From assembly GCF_039614725.1 (NCBI RefSeq), contig NZ_CP154859.1, positions 3,658,001 to 3,722,000 on the forward strand: a DNA stretch of 64,000 bases. The letters run 5' to 3'. This DNA comes from Thauera sp. JM12B12 (GTDB taxonomy: Bacteria; Pseudomonadota; Gammaproteobacteria; Burkholderiales; Rhodocyclaceae). Positions 10,802-20,440 of the stretch are shown here, piece after piece. The position numbers and the translations under genes were made by a program. The notes beneath the pieces are model-generated. The model did no database searches. It was not told the origin of the DNA and worked only from the letters and a program-made list of their open reading frames with translations. Position 1 is the first letter of the stretch. Every line of letters begins with the position of its first letter.

Positions 10802-11403
10802 GCGCAACGACGAGTCCGGTGCGCCCGTCCGCCCGCCGGAGGTTTCTTCTTGCCGGCGCAGCCAGCGCCCTGCTCGCCGCCTGCGCGCCGCTGACGCCGC
10901 GTGAGCCGGCCGTCGCGGCGCGCCGCGCTGCACTGCCCGGCTTCACGCTCGAAGGCCGGCTGTCGGCCACGGACGGCCGCCAGGCGGCGAGCGGCAGAGT
11001 GGAATGGGAGCACGCCCCGGAGCGCGATCGCCTGCTGCTGCTGAGCCCGCTCGGACAGGTCGTCGCCCGCCTCGACCGCGGTCCGCAGGGCGCCAGCCTC
11101 ACGCACGCCGACGGCTCGCGGATCGATGCCGCCAGCGCCGACGCACTGCTGCCGTCGGTGCTCGGCGTCGACGTTCCGGCCGCGCGCCTGCCGCTGTGGG
11201 TCCAGGGCGCAACCGACGCCGCCACCCAGGTGCGCGTGCGCGACGGCGCCGGACGCCCGCTCCATGTCATCGACGAGGGCTGGCGCATCGACTACCTCGC
11301 CTACGCGGACGAGCACCCCGATTCCCCGCCCACGCGGCTCGACATCTCGCGCGGCGACGCGCGCATCCGCCTGATCATCGACGCATGGACCACCCAGCCC
11401 TGA
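10798..11403 (+). CDS. lolB: Outer-membrane lipoprotein receptor LolB
   Basis: 201 residues. LolB accepts lipoproteins from the periplasmic chaperone LolA and inserts them in the outer membrane. The N-terminus has RRRF, a hydrophobic stretch and a lipobox LLAAC with Cys29 as the lipidation site. The body contains the LolB features FTLEGRLS, a WEH strand and LPLWVQG, and ends in [12 protein letters not shown]. Coupled to the TPR gene upstream (ATGA), and its last 19 bases overlap the start of ispE; lolB-ispE is a common proteobacterial pair. Confidence 0.93.
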   Translation: MSATTSPVRPSARRRFLLAGAASALLAACAPLTPREPAVAARRAALPGFTLEGRLSATDGRQAASGRVEWEHAPERDRLLLLSPLGQVVARLDRGPQGASLTHADGSRIDAASADALLPSVLGVDVPAARLPLWVQGATDAATQVRVRDGAGRPLHVIDEGWRIDYLAYADEHPDSPPTRLDISRGDARIRLIIDAWTTQP

Positions 11404-12272
11404 CCGCGGCACAGCCCGGCGCCCGCGACACCGCCACCCGCCTGCTCGGCTGTCCGGCCCCGGCCAAGCTCAACCTGTTCCTCCACGTCGTCGGCCGCCG
11501 TGCCGACGGCTACCACCTGCTGCAGACCGCGTTCAGACTGCTCGACTGGGGCGACAGCCTGGACTTCGGCCTGCGTACCGACGGCGTGATCAGGCGGGTG
11601 AACGACGTACCCGGCGTGGAGGAAGACGCGGACCTCGTCGTCCGCGCTGCGCGCCTGCTGCAAGCCCGGACCGGCACCGCCCTCGGTGCCGACGTCACCG
11701 TGCACAAGCGGCTGCCGATGGGCGGCGGCATCGGCGGCGGCAGTTCGGACGCCGCAACCACGCTGATCGCGCTCAACCGCCTGTGGAACACCGGTCTGTC
11801 GCGCAACGCGTTGCAGGGGCTGGGCTTGCAGCTTGGCGCCGACGTGCCGGTGTTCGTGTTCGGCCGCGACGCCTTCGCGGAGGGCGTAGGCGAGGCGCTG
11901 CAGGCGCTTGACCTGCCCCCGGCGTGGTACGTGGTGATCTCGCCCGGCGTCTCCGTACCGACTGCCGAAATTTTTTCTGCGCAGGACTTGACGCGAAACA
12001 CGCCCCTCATCAAAATGGCGGACTTCGCAGCAAGCACCACGCGAAACGACCTGCAGCCCGTTGCGTGCAGTCGGTATCCCGCGGTGCAGGATGCGATCGA
12101 CTGGTTGAGCGCCCGAGCGCCAGCCATGATGACAGGCTCGGGCGCCTGCGTGTTTGCGGAAGTTCCCTCGGAAGCCGAGGCCGACCGCATCGCGAAAAGT
12201 TGTCCGCCACGCTGGAAGGCATGGGTAGCGCGCAGTCTGGCTCGCCATCCGCTTTACGAGTGGTTAGAATAG
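11385..12272 (+). CDS. ispE: 4-diphosphocytidyl-2-C-methyl-D-erythritol kinase IspE
   Basis: 295 residues. GHMP kinase of the non-mevalonate isoprenoid pathway, phosphorylating CDP-methylerythritol. [19 protein letters not shown] (26-44) is the substrate-binding N-terminal motif and [14 protein letters not shown] (111-124) the ATP-binding GHMP motif; [10 protein letters not shown] near 252 is the third motif. The ATG at 11385 lies inside the lolB end. Upstream open sequence in this frame does not resemble the family. The 3' end seems to hold the promoter of the following tRNA-Gln gene. Confidence 0.95.
   Translation: MDHPALTAAQPGARDTATRLLGCPAPAKLNLFLHVVGRRADGYHLLQTAFRLLDWGDSLDFGLRTDGVIRRVNDVPGVEEDADLVVRAARLLQARTGTALGADVTVHKRLPMGGGIGGGSSDAATTLIALNRLWNTGLSRNALQGLGLQLGADVPVFVFGRDAFAEGVGEALQALDLPPAWYVVISPGVSVPTAEIFSAQDLTRNTPLIKMADFAASTTRNDLQPVACSRYPAVQDAIDWLSARAPAMMTGSGACVFAEVPSEAEADRIAKSCPPRWKAWVARSLARHPLYEWLE
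12242..12270 (+). promoter_or_regulatory. Putative sigma-70 promoter for tRNA-Gln
   Basis: TCGCCA, a 17-base spacer and TAGAAT, lying across the last codons of ispE and ending about 48 bases before the tRNA. The -10 box is good and the -35 box fair. It could also drive prs by read-through. Confidence 0.45.
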
Positions 12273-12317
12273 CGCCCGCCTGATCGTCCGATCGGCATCG
12301 CAGTGAAAAAGGTTTCT

Positions 12318-12394
12318 TGGGGAGTCGCCAAGTCGGTTAAGGCACCGGATTTTGATTCCGGCATTCGAGGGTTCGAATCCTTCCTCCCCAGCCA
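12318..12394 (+). tRNA. tRNA-Gln (anticodon TTG), CCA encoded
   Basis: A 77-base cloverleaf. Acceptor arms TGGGGAG and CTCCCCA pair fully, followed by G and an encoded CCA. The anticodon stem CCGGA/TCCGG encloses the loop TTTTGAT, giving anticodon TTG, and the T arm has GGTTCGAATCC. A tRNA-Gln gene directly before prs is usual in betaproteobacteria. Confidence 0.97.
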
Positions 12395-12402
12395 TACAAC
12401 GT

Positions 12403-12436
12403 CGGGCAGGCCCAGGTTTTTCCCGGTGCCTGCCCG
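12403..12436 (+). terminator. Hairpin between tRNA-Gln and prs
   Basis: Nine-bp perfect stem CGGGCAGGC / GCCTGCCCG, with an inner CCAGG / CCCGG that can partly extend it, starting nine bases after the tRNA. There is no real T run after it, so it may be a leaky terminator, a tRNA 3'-processing signal or a leader structure for prs. Confidence 0.45.
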
Positions 12437-12483
12437 AATCGTTTCTACCGGCAGAAAATTTACACGGCATCGGAGTAGCGGTC

Positions 12484-13434
12484 ATGCCCCACGGCAGCCT
12501 GATGGTCTTCACCGGCAACGCCAATCCCAAGCTTGGCGCCGACGTGACGCGACGTCTGGGTATTTCCCTCGGTTCGGCCACCGTCGGCCGCTTCTCGGAC
12601 GGCGAGGTCAACGTCGAACTGCTCGAGAACGTGCGCGGCAAGGACGTCTTCGTCCTGCAGCCCACCTGCTCGCCGACCAACGACAACCTGATGGAGCTGC
12701 TGGTGCTGGTCGACGCATTGAAGCGCGCCTCGGCCGGCCGCATCACCGCCGCGCTGCCGTATTTCGGCTACGCCCGCCAGGACCGCCGCCCGCGCTCGGC
12801 GCGCGTGCCGATCACCGCCAAGGTCGTGGCCAACATGCTGCAGGCGGTCGGCGTCCAGCGCCTGCTGACCATGGATTTGCACGCCGACCAGATCCAGGGC
12901 TTCTTCGACATCCCGGTCGATAACGTCTACGCCGCGCCGGTGCTGCTCGCCGACCTCGACAAGCAGAAGTACGACGACCTGCTGGTCGTGTCGCCCGACG
13001 TCGGTGGCGTGGTGCGCGCGCGCGCTTTCGCCAAGCGCATGGAGTGCGACCTGGCGATCATCGACAAGCGCCGCCCGAAGGCCAACGTGTCCGAGGTGAT
13101 GAACATCATCGGCGAAGTCGAGGGCCGCACCTGCGTGATCATGGACGACATCGTCGACACCGCGGGTACCCTGTGCAAGGCCGCTGCGGCGCTCAAGGAG
13201 CACGGCGCCAAGCGCGTGCTGTCCTACTGCACCCACGCCGTGCTGTCGGGCGCTGCGGTGTCGCGCATCAACGACTCTGCGCTCGACGAGCTGGTCGTCA
13301 CCGACACCATCCCGCTGCGCGAGGATGCCAAGGCCTGCAACCGCATCCGCCAGATCTCGGTGGCCTCGTTGCTCGCCGACACCATCCTGCGCATCAGCAA
13401 CGAGGAATCCGTTTCCTCGCTGTTCATGGAATAA
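12484..13434 (+). CDS. prs: Ribose-phosphate pyrophosphokinase (PRPP synthetase)
   Basis: 316 residues. Makes phosphoribosyl pyrophosphate from ribose 5-phosphate and ATP, feeding purine, pyrimidine, NAD, His and Trp synthesis. Family signatures seen: FSDGEVNVE, the ATP-side [19 protein letters not shown] with its metal-binding residues, and the PRPP loop [12 protein letters not shown] near residue 220. The start [17 protein letters not shown] matches the usual N-terminus; in-frame codons farther upstream run through the tRNA and are excluded. Confidence 0.97.
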   Translation: MPHGSLMVFTGNANPKLGADVTRRLGISLGSATVGRFSDGEVNVELLENVRGKDVFVLQPTCSPTNDNLMELLVLVDALKRASAGRITAALPYFGYARQDRRPRSARVPITAKVVANMLQAVGVQRLLTMDLHADQIQGFFDIPVDNVYAAPVLLADLDKQKYDDLLVVSPDVGGVVRARAFAKRMECDLAIIDKRRPKANVSEVMNIIGEVEGRTCVIMDDIVDTAGTLCKAAAALKEHGAKRVLSYCTHAVLSGAAVSRINDSALDELVVTDTIPLREDAKACNRIRQISVASLLADTILRISNEESVSSLFME

Positions 13435-13524
13435 GCCTTTCGCCCGCGCGGCTCAGCGCCACGTGGGCTTTCACCGTCTCCGTCTGGTCGCGGTCGGGGA
13501 CACCCTTCACTCAGGAGCAACACC

Positions 13525-14130
13525 ATGCAAATCGAATTCAAGGCCACCAAGCGTGACGCGCAGGGTACGGGTGCGAGCCGCCGCCTGCGTCGCGCCGGCC
13601 AGGTCCCGGGCATCATCTACGGCGGCGCCGGCGAAGCCCAGGCCGTCGCCATGGACCACAACGAGCTCTACCACCTGCTGCGCAAGGAAGCCTTCCACGC
13701 TTCCGTGCTGAGCATCGACGTCGATGGCGCCAAGCAGTCCGTCGTGCTGCGCGACACCCAGTGGCATCCGTTCAAGCAGCAGGTGCTGCACCTCGACTTC
13801 CAGCGCGTCGACGCCGCCCAGAAGATGCACCTGAAGGTGCCGCTGCACTTCGTCGGCGACGACGTCAGCCCGGCGGTCAAGCTCGGCGGCTGCATGATCT
13901 CGCACACCATCAACGAACTCGACGTTCAGTGCCTGCCGAAGGACCTGCCCGAGTTCATCGAGGTCGACCTGTCGGCGATGGAAGCCGGCCAGTCGGTGCA
14001 CGTCTCGCAGATCAAGCTGCCGGCCGGCGTCGAGCTGGTGGCGCACGGCGAAGGCGACCCGGTCGTCGCCACCGCGCTGCTCGTGAAGGGTGCGGCTGCC
14101 GAGGGCGAAGGCGAAGGCGAAGCGGCGTAA
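13525..14130 (+). CDS. rplY: 50S ribosomal protein L25 / general stress protein Ctc
   Basis: 201 residues: the long, two-domain Ctc form. The N-terminal L25 domain (1-95), containing GASRRLRRAGQVPGIIYGG, binds 5S rRNA; the C-terminal domain (96-190) is the TL5/Ctc extension. A short acidic tail of EGEGEGE repeats ends the protein. Ribosome site AGGAG lies eight bases before the ATG. In the 90-base gap after prs a GCCCGCG / CGTGGGC stem can form, too weak to call a terminator, so prs and rplY may be co-transcribed. Confidence 0.95.
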   Translation: MQIEFKATKRDAQGTGASRRLRRAGQVPGIIYGGAGEAQAVAMDHNELYHLLRKEAFHASVLSIDVDGAKQSVVLRDTQWHPFKQQVLHLDFQRVDAAQKMHLKVPLHFVGDDVSPAVKLGGCMISHTINELDVQCLPKDLPEFIEVDLSAMEAGQSVHVSQIKLPAGVELVAHGEGDPVVATALLVKGAAAEGEGEGEAA

Positions 14131-14175
14131 GCCACTTCCGCCGCCTGCGATCCGGATGCCGGAAGCCAACGCACG

Positions 14176-14868
14176 ATGAGCAACGCGCCCGCGCGCCCGC
14201 CTCGTCTGATCGTCGGCCTGGGCAATCCGGGCGCCGAATATTCCGAGACCCGGCACAACGCCGGGTTTTGGTTTTGTGAGCGGCTCGCCGACCGGCTCGG
14301 CGCACGCTTCTCGCACGAATCCCGTTTCCACGGCCTGGTCGCCAACGCGCGCGAGGCCGGCATGTGGCTGCTGATGCCACAGACCTTCATGAACCGCTCC
14401 GGCCAGGCGATCGGTGCGCTCGCGCGTTTCTATCGCATCGAGCCGGCCGAGATCCTCGTCGTGCATGACGAGCTCGACATCCCGCCTGGGCAGCTGCGGC
14501 TGAAGTTCGGCGGCGGCCTCGGCGGCCACAACGGGCTGAAGGACACCTCGGCCCACCTCAACACCAACGATTACTGGCGGCTGCGCATTGGTATCGGCCA
14601 CCCCGGCGACCGCAACGAAGTCGTGAACTTCGTGCTCAAGCCGGCGCGCCGCGAAGAGCAGCAACTGATCGACGAGGCCCTCGACAAGGCGCTTGCGATC
14701 TGGCCGCAGATCGTGCGCGGCGAGCTCAACGCCGCCGCCACCAAGCTCAACGCCCGCCCTGCGCCGCCAAAGCCGCCAAAGCCTCCGAAGCCCCCCAAGG
14801 CGCCCGGACCCGCAGCCACGCCCGGCGCGGCGGCCTCAGACACACCCAAGGACGAATCCCAGCCATGA
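14176..14868 (+). CDS. pth: Peptidyl-tRNA hydrolase with a Pro/Lys-rich tail
   Basis: 230 residues, longer than the usual 190-200. Releases peptides from peptidyl-tRNA that has dropped off the ribosome. [18 protein letters not shown] (14-31) carries the catalytic His27, and [11 protein letters not shown] (95-105) the catalytic Asp98; [10 protein letters not shown] is the tRNA/peptide groove. After about residue 190 there is a low-complexity tail with four near-identical PPK units and then Ala/Pro/Gly, coded by a short DNA repeat at about 14761-14805. The TGA overlaps the ychF ATG. Confidence 0.95.
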   Translation: MSNAPARPPRLIVGLGNPGAEYSETRHNAGFWFCERLADRLGARFSHESRFHGLVANAREAGMWLLMPQTFMNRSGQAIGALARFYRIEPAEILVVHDELDIPPGQLRLKFGGGLGGHNGLKDTSAHLNTNDYWRLRIGIGHPGDRNEVVNFVLKPARREEQQLIDEALDKALAIWPQIVRGELNAAATKLNARPAPPKPPKPPKPPKAPGPAATPGAAASDTPKDESQP

Positions 14869-15956
14869 GCCTGAAATGCGGAATCGTCGGCCTGCCCAAC
14901 GTCGGCAAGTCGACCCTGTTCAACGCCCTCACCAAGGCCGGCATCCAGGCCGAGAACTACCCCTTCTGCACCATCGAGCCCAACGTCGGCATCGTCGAGG
15001 TGCCCGATCCGCGCCTCGCCCAGCTTGCCGAGATCGTCAAGCCGCAGAAGATCCAGCCCGCGATCGTCGAGTTCGTCGACATCGCCGGCCTGGTCGCCGG
15101 CGCCTCCAAGGGCGAAGGCCTGGGCAACCAGTTCCTCGCCAACATCCGCGAGACCGATGCCATCGTGCACGTGGTGCGCTGCTTCGCCGACGACAACGTG
15201 ATCCACGTCTCCGGCAGCGTCGATCCGATCCGCGACATCGAGGTCATCGACACCGAGCTCGCGCTGGCCGACATGGCCACCGTCGAGAAGGCGCTCAACC
15301 GCTACAAGCGTCCCGCCGCTTCGGGTGACAAGGAAGCGAAGATCCTGGTCGCGGTGCTCGAGAAGTGCTTCGCTCAGCTCGACCAGGGCAAGGCCGTGCG
15401 CGCGCTCGACCTGTCCAAGGAAGAATGGGCCAGCCTCAAGCCCTTCTGCCTGATCACCGCCAAGCCGGTGCTTTACGCCGCCAACGTCGCCGAGGACGGC
15501 TTCGAGAACAACCCGCATCTCGACGCCGTGCGTGCCCACGCCGCCGCCGAGGGTGCCGAGGTGGTCGCGCTGTGCGCCGCGATCGAAGCCGAGATCGCCG
15601 ACCTCGAGGACGCCGACAAGAAGGAATTCCTCGAGACCATGGGCCTCGAGGAGCCCGGCCTCGACCGCCTGATCCGCGCCGGCTACACGCTGCTCGGCCT
15701 GCAGACCTATTTCACTGCCGGCGTCAAGGAAGTGCGCGCGTGGACCATCCACGTCGGCGACACCGCGCCGCAGGCCGCAGGCGTCATCCACACCGACTTC
15801 GAGCGCGGCTTCATCCGCGCCCAGACCATCGCCTTCGACGACTTCATCCAGTTCAAGGGCGAGGCCGGCGCCAAGGAGGCGGGCAAGATGCGCGCGGAAG
15901 GCAAGGAGTACGTGGTCAAGGATGGCGACGTGCTGAACTTCCTGTTCAACGTCTGA
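14865..15956 (+). CDS. ychF: Redox-regulated ATPase YchF
   Basis: 363 residues. Obg-family P-loop protein (OLA1/YchF) that prefers ATP, binds the ribosome and modulates stress and translation responses. G1 GLPNVGKS is at residues 9-16, followed by the switch region and [20 protein letters not shown] (72-91); the NxxE replacement of the guanine-specific motif typical of YchF is at about residue 204 ([10 protein letters not shown]). The TGS domain occupies the last 85 residues. Coupled to pth by ATGA overlap, the common proteobacterial arrangement. Confidence 0.97.
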   Translation: MSLKCGIVGLPNVGKSTLFNALTKAGIQAENYPFCTIEPNVGIVEVPDPRLAQLAEIVKPQKIQPAIVEFVDIAGLVAGASKGEGLGNQFLANIRETDAIVHVVRCFADDNVIHVSGSVDPIRDIEVIDTELALADMATVEKALNRYKRPAASGDKEAKILVAVLEKCFAQLDQGKAVRALDLSKEEWASLKPFCLITAKPVLYAANVAEDGFENNPHLDAVRAHAAAEGAEVVALCAAIEAEIADLEDADKKEFLETMGLEEPGLDRLIRAGYTLLGLQTYFTAGVKEVRAWTIHVGDTAPQAAGVIHTDFERGFIRAQTIAFDDFIQFKGEAGAKEAGKMRAEGKEYVVKDGDVLNFLFNV

Positions 15957-15992
15957 ATCCAGCCGCGCGGACGCATCCCGCCAGCCCCTCGA

Positions 15993-16036
15993 GACCCCGT
16001 CCCGGCAAGGCGCCGCGACGGGGTCGCTTCTTTTCG
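15993..16036 (+). terminator. Terminator-like hairpin between ychF and def
   Basis: GACCCCGTC (15993-16001) and GACGGGGTC (16017-16025) form a nine-bp stem with a 15-base loop, followed by a T-rich stretch (GCTTCTTTTC). It lies between two converging genes. Confidence 0.6.
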
Positions 16037-16058
16037 CGCACGCCCGAACCCGCTCGGC

Positions 16059-16583
16059 CTATCCCTGCAGTTCCGGAAACAGCACGTCTGTGAACCCGAA
16101 GCGGCGAAAATCCCGCACCCGCATCGGATAGAGCACGCCGGCCAGGTGGTCGCACTCGTGCTGCACCACGCGCGCATGGAAGCCCTCGGCGAAGCGCTCG
16201 ATCGACTCGCCCTCCGGCGTGAAACCGGTGTAGCGGATGCGGGTGGCGCGCGGCACCATGCCGCGCAGGCCGGGCACCGACAGGCAGCCCTCCCAGCCCT
16301 CCTCGCTTTCCACGGAGAGCGGGATGATCACCGGGTTCAGCAGGATGGTGCGCGGCACCGGCGGCGCATCCGGATAGCGCTCGCTGTGCTCGAAGCCGAA
16401 GATCACCACCTGCAGGCCGACGCCGATCTGCGGCGCGGCCAGGCCTACGCCGCCGTGCGCGGCCATGGTGTCGAACATGTCCTCGATCAGCGCGGCGAGT
16501 TCGGGCGTGGCGAACGTGGTGACCGGCGCGGCGGGCTGCAGCAGGCGCGGGTCACCCATGCGGAGCAGGGTACGGACAGTCAT
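16059..16583 (-). CDS. def: Peptide deformylase
   Basis: 174 residues. Metal-dependent enzyme that removes the N-formyl group from new proteins. All three family motifs are present: [10 protein letters not shown] (45-54), EGCLSVPG (97-104) and QHECDHLAG (138-146), whose Cys and two His bind the metal. It sits alone with a transporter gene rather than beside fmt, so the genome may hold another def copy in the usual fmt operon; that cannot be checked here. Same strand as the EamA gene, 22 bases downstream of it. Confidence 0.95.
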   Translation of the reverse strand: MTVRTLLRMGDPRLLQPAAPVTTFATPELAALIEDMFDTMAAHGGVGLAAPQIGVGLQVVIFGFEHSERYPDAPPVPRTILLNPVIIPLSVESEEGWEGCLSVPGLRGMVPRATRIRYTGFTPEGESIERFAEGFHARVVQHECDHLAGVLYPMRVRDFRRFGFTDVLFPELQG

Positions 16584-16605
16584 CGGCTTTGCATCCTCGT
16601 CGTTT

Positions 16606-17517
16606 TCACGCGCGCTCTCCGAAGAGGCCGCGGATCCACGCCCAGCGGCTCACCACCAGCGCCATGAAGATCAGCCCGCAGCCGGCGAGCTGCAGCGCGC
16701 TCATGGTCTCGGCGAACCACCAGGCGGCGGCGAGCGCGGTCCACACCGGCTCGAGCATCATGATCAGCGCGGCGTGGCTCGGCGTGGTGAGGCTCTGGCC
16801 ATAGAGCTGTACCAGAAAGCGCAGGGTCGTGGCGAGCAGCGCGCTGGCGAGCAGCCAGCCGAGCACCGGTGCGCTCCAGGTCTGCGGCCAGGACTCGATG
16901 AGCAGCGCCGGCGGCAGCACCAGTACACCCACCGCGAGCATCTGCACCACGCTCAGCGCACGCACCGGCACATTGCGGACGACGTGCGAATTGACGTTGA
17001 ACATCAGCGCGAACACCAGCGCCGCGCCGAGGAAGAACCACTGCCCGAGCTCGACCTCGAAACCGCCATCGAGCGACAGGCAGGCAAAGCCGGCGAGCGC
17101 GAGCGGCAGCGCGAACCAGGTGCTCGCCGGAGGACGGTCGCCGAAGAACAGGCGCGCGAACACCGGCACCATGACGATGCCCATGCTGGAGATGAACGAG
17201 GCCTCGCCGAGGTGGCTGCTGTGCGACAGCCCGAGGATCCACAGCACCATGCCACCCGCGAAAAGGGCGCCGACGAGCAGGCTGTTGCGCAGTCCGCGGC
17301 GATCGAGCGCACGCAGCTGCGGTAGCGAGAACATCGCCAGCACGAGCCCGGCGAGGGCGAAGCGCAGGCCGATGAAGATCAGCGGCGGCATGCCGGCGAG
17401 CGCCTCCTTGGAGAAGATCCAGCCGGCGGCGGCGATGATCGTGGTGAGCGTGAGCAGGAGGTCGGCCTGCAGCCTGTGCGCGCCGGGCGGCGTGGCGGAC
17501 GTGGGCGCGGCGCTCAT
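16606..17517 (-). CDS. EamA/DMT-family membrane transporter
   Basis: 303 residues with about ten hydrophobic helices in the two-repeat EamA pattern (helix starts near residues 20, 45, 75, 105, 130, 155, 185, 215, 245, 270). Repeat signatures include [20 protein letters not shown] in the first half and [18 protein letters not shown] in the second. DMT transporters move metabolites, often out of the cell; the substrate cannot be inferred. It precedes def on the minus strand and may be co-transcribed with it. Start ATG at 17517. Confidence 0.85.
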   Translation of the reverse strand: MSAAPTSATPPGAHRLQADLLLTLTTIIAAAGWIFSKEALAGMPPLIFIGLRFALAGLVLAMFSLPQLRALDRRGLRNSLLVGALFAGGMVLWILGLSHSSHLGEASFISSMGIVMVPVFARLFFGDRPPASTWFALPLALAGFACLSLDGGFEVELGQWFFLGAALVFALMFNVNSHVVRNVPVRALSVVQMLAVGVLVLPPALLIESWPQTWSAPVLGWLLASALLATTLRFLVQLYGQSLTTPSHAALIMMLEPVWTALAAAWWFAETMSALQLAGCGLIFMALVVSRWAWIRGLFGERA

Positions 17518-17874
17518 CGGCGCTCCGCGCGCATCCGCGCTGGATCACCCGCGGAGCAGCGTGGGCAGTGTTCGAAGGCGGGCGGCGAGGGGGACGATGG
17601 AACGAACGACACGGAGGGCAGTGCGATCAAGGAGTGCGGAGCGGGGAGCGCGATGAGGAGGCTCGATGAGCCGAATCGATGAAGCGGCTCGATGAAGGCG
17701 GCACGCTCACCGAAATGGCCGGGACGCGAAGCTGTGGACGATACTCCATCCCGCCCGCGTCGGCCCCATCCTGGTGCGGGTCCCGGCACGTACTCACCGC
17801 CCGGCGCCGATGCGGGCGCACCGGCACACAGCCGCGCGTTCGAGCACCATGCCTGCGGTGCTAGCATCCACGCC
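17518..17874. other. Intergenic region between the transporter and gluQ
   Basis: 357 bases between divergent genes, with no reading frame that looks like a protein. Around 17641-17695 the decamer GGCTCGATGA occurs twice and the related sequence CCGAATCGATGA lies between them. On the plus strand a TAGCAT box about 15 bases before the gluQ ATG could be its -10. No clear hairpin or tRNA. It should hold the promoters for gluQ and for the transporter. Confidence 0.5.
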
Positions 17875-18801
17875 ATGCCGCACAGCCCCCCCCCCTTCTC
17901 CAACACCCCTTACGTCGGCCGCTTCGCCCCCTCGCCCACGGGCGCGCTGCACTTTGGCTCGCTGGTCGCCGCGGTCGGCAGCTTCCTCGATGCGCGCGCC
18001 CATCAGGGCCGCTGGCTGCTGCGCATCGAGGACGTGGATGCGCCGCGCACCGTCCCCGGCGCCGCCGAGGGCATCATTGCCACACTTGAGCGCTTCGGCT
18101 TCGAATGGGACGGCGAGATCGTCTGGCAGAGCGCGCGCACGGCCACCTACGCCGCCGCGCTGGAGACCCTGAAGGCAGCGGGGCACGCCTACCCCTGCAC
18201 CTGCACCCGGCGCGAGCTCGCCGACCAGCCGCTCGCCCGCGACGGCTCGCGCCGCTACCCGGGAACCTGTCGCGACGGCCTGCCGCCCGGACGCGAGGGA
18301 CGCGCCTGGCGCGTGCGCGCCGAGGGCGTGATCCGCTTCGACGACGCGGTGCAGGGCACGCAGCAGATCGACCTCGCCGCCGATGCCGGCGACTACGTGA
18401 TCCGGCGCGCCGACGGCCTCTTCGCCTACCAGCTCGCGGTGGTCGTCGATGACGCCGAGGCCGGCGTGACCCACGTCGTGCGTGGCGCCGATCTGCTCGA
18501 TTCGACCGCACGCCAGATCCACCTGCTCGGCCTGCTCGGCCAAACCGTGCCCGCCTACGCGCACCTGCCGCTGGCGACCAACGCCGCGGGCGAGAAGCTT
18601 TCGAAACAGACGCTCGCGCGCGCGATCGACGAACATCCGCCGGCCACCGCGCTGCTGGCCGCCCTGCGCTTTCTCGGCCAGAATCCCCCCGCCGCGCTCG
18701 CCGCCGCGCCACTGGCGGAGATCTGGCAGTGGGCGCGGGCGCACTGGTCCATCGCCGCCGTGCCCCGCCGCCGCCAGGCGGAGGCGCCCGGCTTTCACTG
18801 A
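17875..18801 (+). CDS. gluQ: Glutamyl-Q tRNA(Asp) synthetase
   Basis: 308 residues. A truncated glutamyl-tRNA synthetase paralogue that attaches glutamate to queuosine at the wobble base of tRNA-Asp, without an anticodon-binding domain. The HIGH-type motif APSPTGALHFGS is at residues 18-29 and the KMSKS-type KLSKQ near 243. The zinc-site cysteines appear as CTCTRREL (about 105-112) with TCRDG downstream. The length matches GluQ rather than full GltX. The chosen ATG (MPHSPPPF) is the one next to the catalytic core; the open frame upstream lacks similarity. A CoA-binding protein gene follows after nine bases. Confidence 0.94.
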   Translation: MPHSPPPFSNTPYVGRFAPSPTGALHFGSLVAAVGSFLDARAHQGRWLLRIEDVDAPRTVPGAAEGIIATLERFGFEWDGEIVWQSARTATYAAALETLKAAGHAYPCTCTRRELADQPLARDGSRRYPGTCRDGLPPGREGRAWRVRAEGVIRFDDAVQGTQQIDLAADAGDYVIRRADGLFAYQLAVVVDDAEAGVTHVVRGADLLDSTARQIHLLGLLGQTVPAYAHLPLATNAAGEKLSKQTLARAIDEHPPATALLAALRFLGQNPPAALAAAPLAEIWQWARAHWSIAAVPRRRQAEAPGFH

Positions 18802-18810
18802 GGAACTCGC

Positions 18811-19236
18811 ATGCACCCGAACGACATCAGCGCTCAGCCCGAAGCCATCCGCAAGCTGCTCGAGGACAGCCGCACGATCGCCATCGTCGGCCTCTCCGCC
18901 AAGCCCGATCGCCCCAGCAACGAGGTCGCCCATCGCCTGCAGCGCGCGGGTTACACGATCATCCCGGTCAATCCGGCCTACTCCGAGGTCATGGGGCTGA
19001 AATGCTACCCGAGCCTGCACGAGGTGCCGGAGCGGATCGACATCGTGGACGTGTTCCGCAAGCCGGCCGAGGTGATGGCGGTGGTGGATGAGGCGATCGC
19101 GGTGGGCGCGGGCTGCGTGTGGTTGCAGCTCGGCGTGATCGCGCCCGAAGCCTCGCGAAAGGCGGCCGAGGCCGGGCTCAAGGTCGTCGTCGACCGCTGC
19201 ACGAAGATCGAGCACCAGCGCCTGATCGGAAGCTGA
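18811..19236 (+). CDS. CoA-binding (YccU-type) protein
   Basis: 141 residues forming a single Rossmann-like CoA-binding domain related to the N-terminus of succinyl-CoA synthetase alpha. TIAIVGLSAKPDRPSNEVA (27-45) is the nucleotide/CoA-binding loop, with VDVFRKPAEV and VWLQLGV further on. Function is not established for the family. Co-directional with gluQ and ends at a perfect hairpin (19237-19279). Confidence 0.88.
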   Translation: MHPNDISAQPEAIRKLLEDSRTIAIVGLSAKPDRPSNEVAHRLQRAGYTIIPVNPAYSEVMGLKCYPSLHEVPERIDIVDVFRKPAEVMAVVDEAIAVGAGCVWLQLGVIAPEASRKAAEAGLKVVVDRCTKIEHQRLIGS

Positions 19237-19279
19237 GCGCCCGCAGCCGGGGCGCTCCGGTCGCCCGCGCTGCGGGCGC
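19237..19279. terminator. Hairpin between converging genes
   Basis: Perfect ten-bp inverted repeat GCGCCCGCAG / CTGCGGGCGC immediately after the stop of the CoA-binding protein and just before the end of clsB. No T run on either strand, so termination is plausible but not certain. Confidence 0.5.
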
Positions 19280-19285
19280 CCGCCC

Positions 19286-20440
19286 TCAGTGGCTGCCGCC
19301 GTAGCCCGCGACGCCGATCGCCAGGCGCACGAGCTGATAGGCCAGCCAGCTCAGGCCGCGGCGCACGAGCGGCAGGCGCTGCCAGTCGGTCACGCGCAGT
19401 TCCCGCGCCCCTGCGCAGATCGCCTGCTCGAGGCTTGCGCGCAGGCCGTCGGCGAAGCCGGCGTCGTCGATGACCACGTTGGCCTCGCGCGCGAGCAACA
19501 GACTGAAGGCGTCGATGTTGCTCGAACCCACCGTGGACCACTGACGGTCGATCACCGCCACCTTCGCGTGCAGGTGGCTGCGGTGATATTCGAACAGGCG
19601 GATGCCACGGGCGAGGAACATCGGGTAGAGCGCGCGCGTGGCGTAGGCCTGCAGCGGATGATCCGACAGCCCCTGCAACAGCAACGTGACCTTCACGCCG
19701 CGCCCGGCGGCATCGACGAGTGCCTGGCGGAAACGACTTCCGGGAAAGAAGTAGGCATTGGCGATGACGATCTCATCGCGCGCGCGCGCGATCGCGTCCA
19801 GGTAGGCGTCCTCGATCGCGTGCCGGTGGCGCAGGTTGTCGCGCACGATGAAGGCCGCGCGAAGCGCACCCGCCGGCGCCGTAAGGGGCGGCGCCAGCGC
19901 CGGCTGCGAGTCGCGCCGGCGAAAGCTCGCCCACGCCACCAGCCGCCACAGCCGCTGCGCCGAGTCGAGAATGGGCGCGAGCAGCGGCCCCTCGACGACC
20001 ACTGCATAGTCGTGGCGCGGATGGGCCAGCACGCCCGCATCGTAGTCATCGACGATGTTGATCCCACCGACGAAGGCGCGCCGCCCATCTACGACCACCA
20101 GCTTGCGATGGAGCCGACGCAGGCGATGGCGGCGCAGCGACAGCATGCGCAACTCACGGCGATAGACCAGCACCTGCACGCCGGCCGCGCGCAGGCGGGG
20201 CAGCAGCCGGGCGACGAAATCGCGCCCGCCGAAGCCGTCGACCATCACGCGCACGACCACCCCCCGGGCCGCGGCACGCTCGAGCGCCGCGGCGATGCGG
20301 CGTCCGGTGCGGTCGTCGCGGAAGATGTAGCTCTGCAGGAAGATCTCCGCCGCCGCGCCCTCGATTGCCGCCTCCAGGGCCGGGAAGTATTGCTCGCCAT
20401 TTTCCAGCAGCCCGACCGCGTTGCCGGCGACGAAGCGCAT
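19286..20440 (-). CDS. clsB: Cardiolipin synthase B-type phospholipase D protein
   Basis: 384 residues. Two phospholipase D HKD motifs are visible: H111-x-K113-(x4)-D118 in HRKLVVVDG and H291-x-K293-(x4)-D298 in HAKVAVIDRQWSTVGSSN. There is no N-terminal transmembrane pair, as in ClsB and unlike ClsA. The enzyme should make cardiolipin at the inner membrane. The ATG at 20440 shares a base with the stop of the EEP gene (TGATG). The pairing with an EEP phosphodiesterase matches the E. coli ybhP-ybhO (clsB) neighbourhood, which supports the ClsB call. Confidence 0.88.
   Translation of the reverse strand: MRFVAGNAVGLLENGEQYFPALEAAIEGAAAEIFLQSYIFRDDRTGRRIAAALERAAARGVVVRVMVDGFGGRDFVARLLPRLRAAGVQVLVYRRELRMLSLRRHRLRRLHRKLVVVDGRRAFVGGINIVDDYDAGVLAHPRHDYAVVVEGPLLAPILDSAQRLWRLVAWASFRRRDSQPALAPPLTAPAGALRAAFIVRDNLRHRHAIEDAYLDAIARARDEIVIANAYFFPGSRFRQALVDAAGRGVKVTLLLQGLSDHPLQAYATRALYPMFLARGIRLFEYHRSHLHAKVAVIDRQWSTVGSSNIDAFSLLLAREANVVIDDAGFADGLRASLEQAICAGARELRVTDWQRLPLVRRGLSWLAYQLVRLAIGVAGYGGSH

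Noticed and set aside
8885..10933. Long upstream extension of mutM antisense to the TPR gene
   Set aside because: MutM needs Pro2 and Glu3 exposed at its N-terminus, which fixes the ATG at 8884.
13435..13524. Terminator between prs and rplY
   Set aside because: The only stem (GCCCGCG / CGTGGGC) has a G-T pair, a large loop and no T run.
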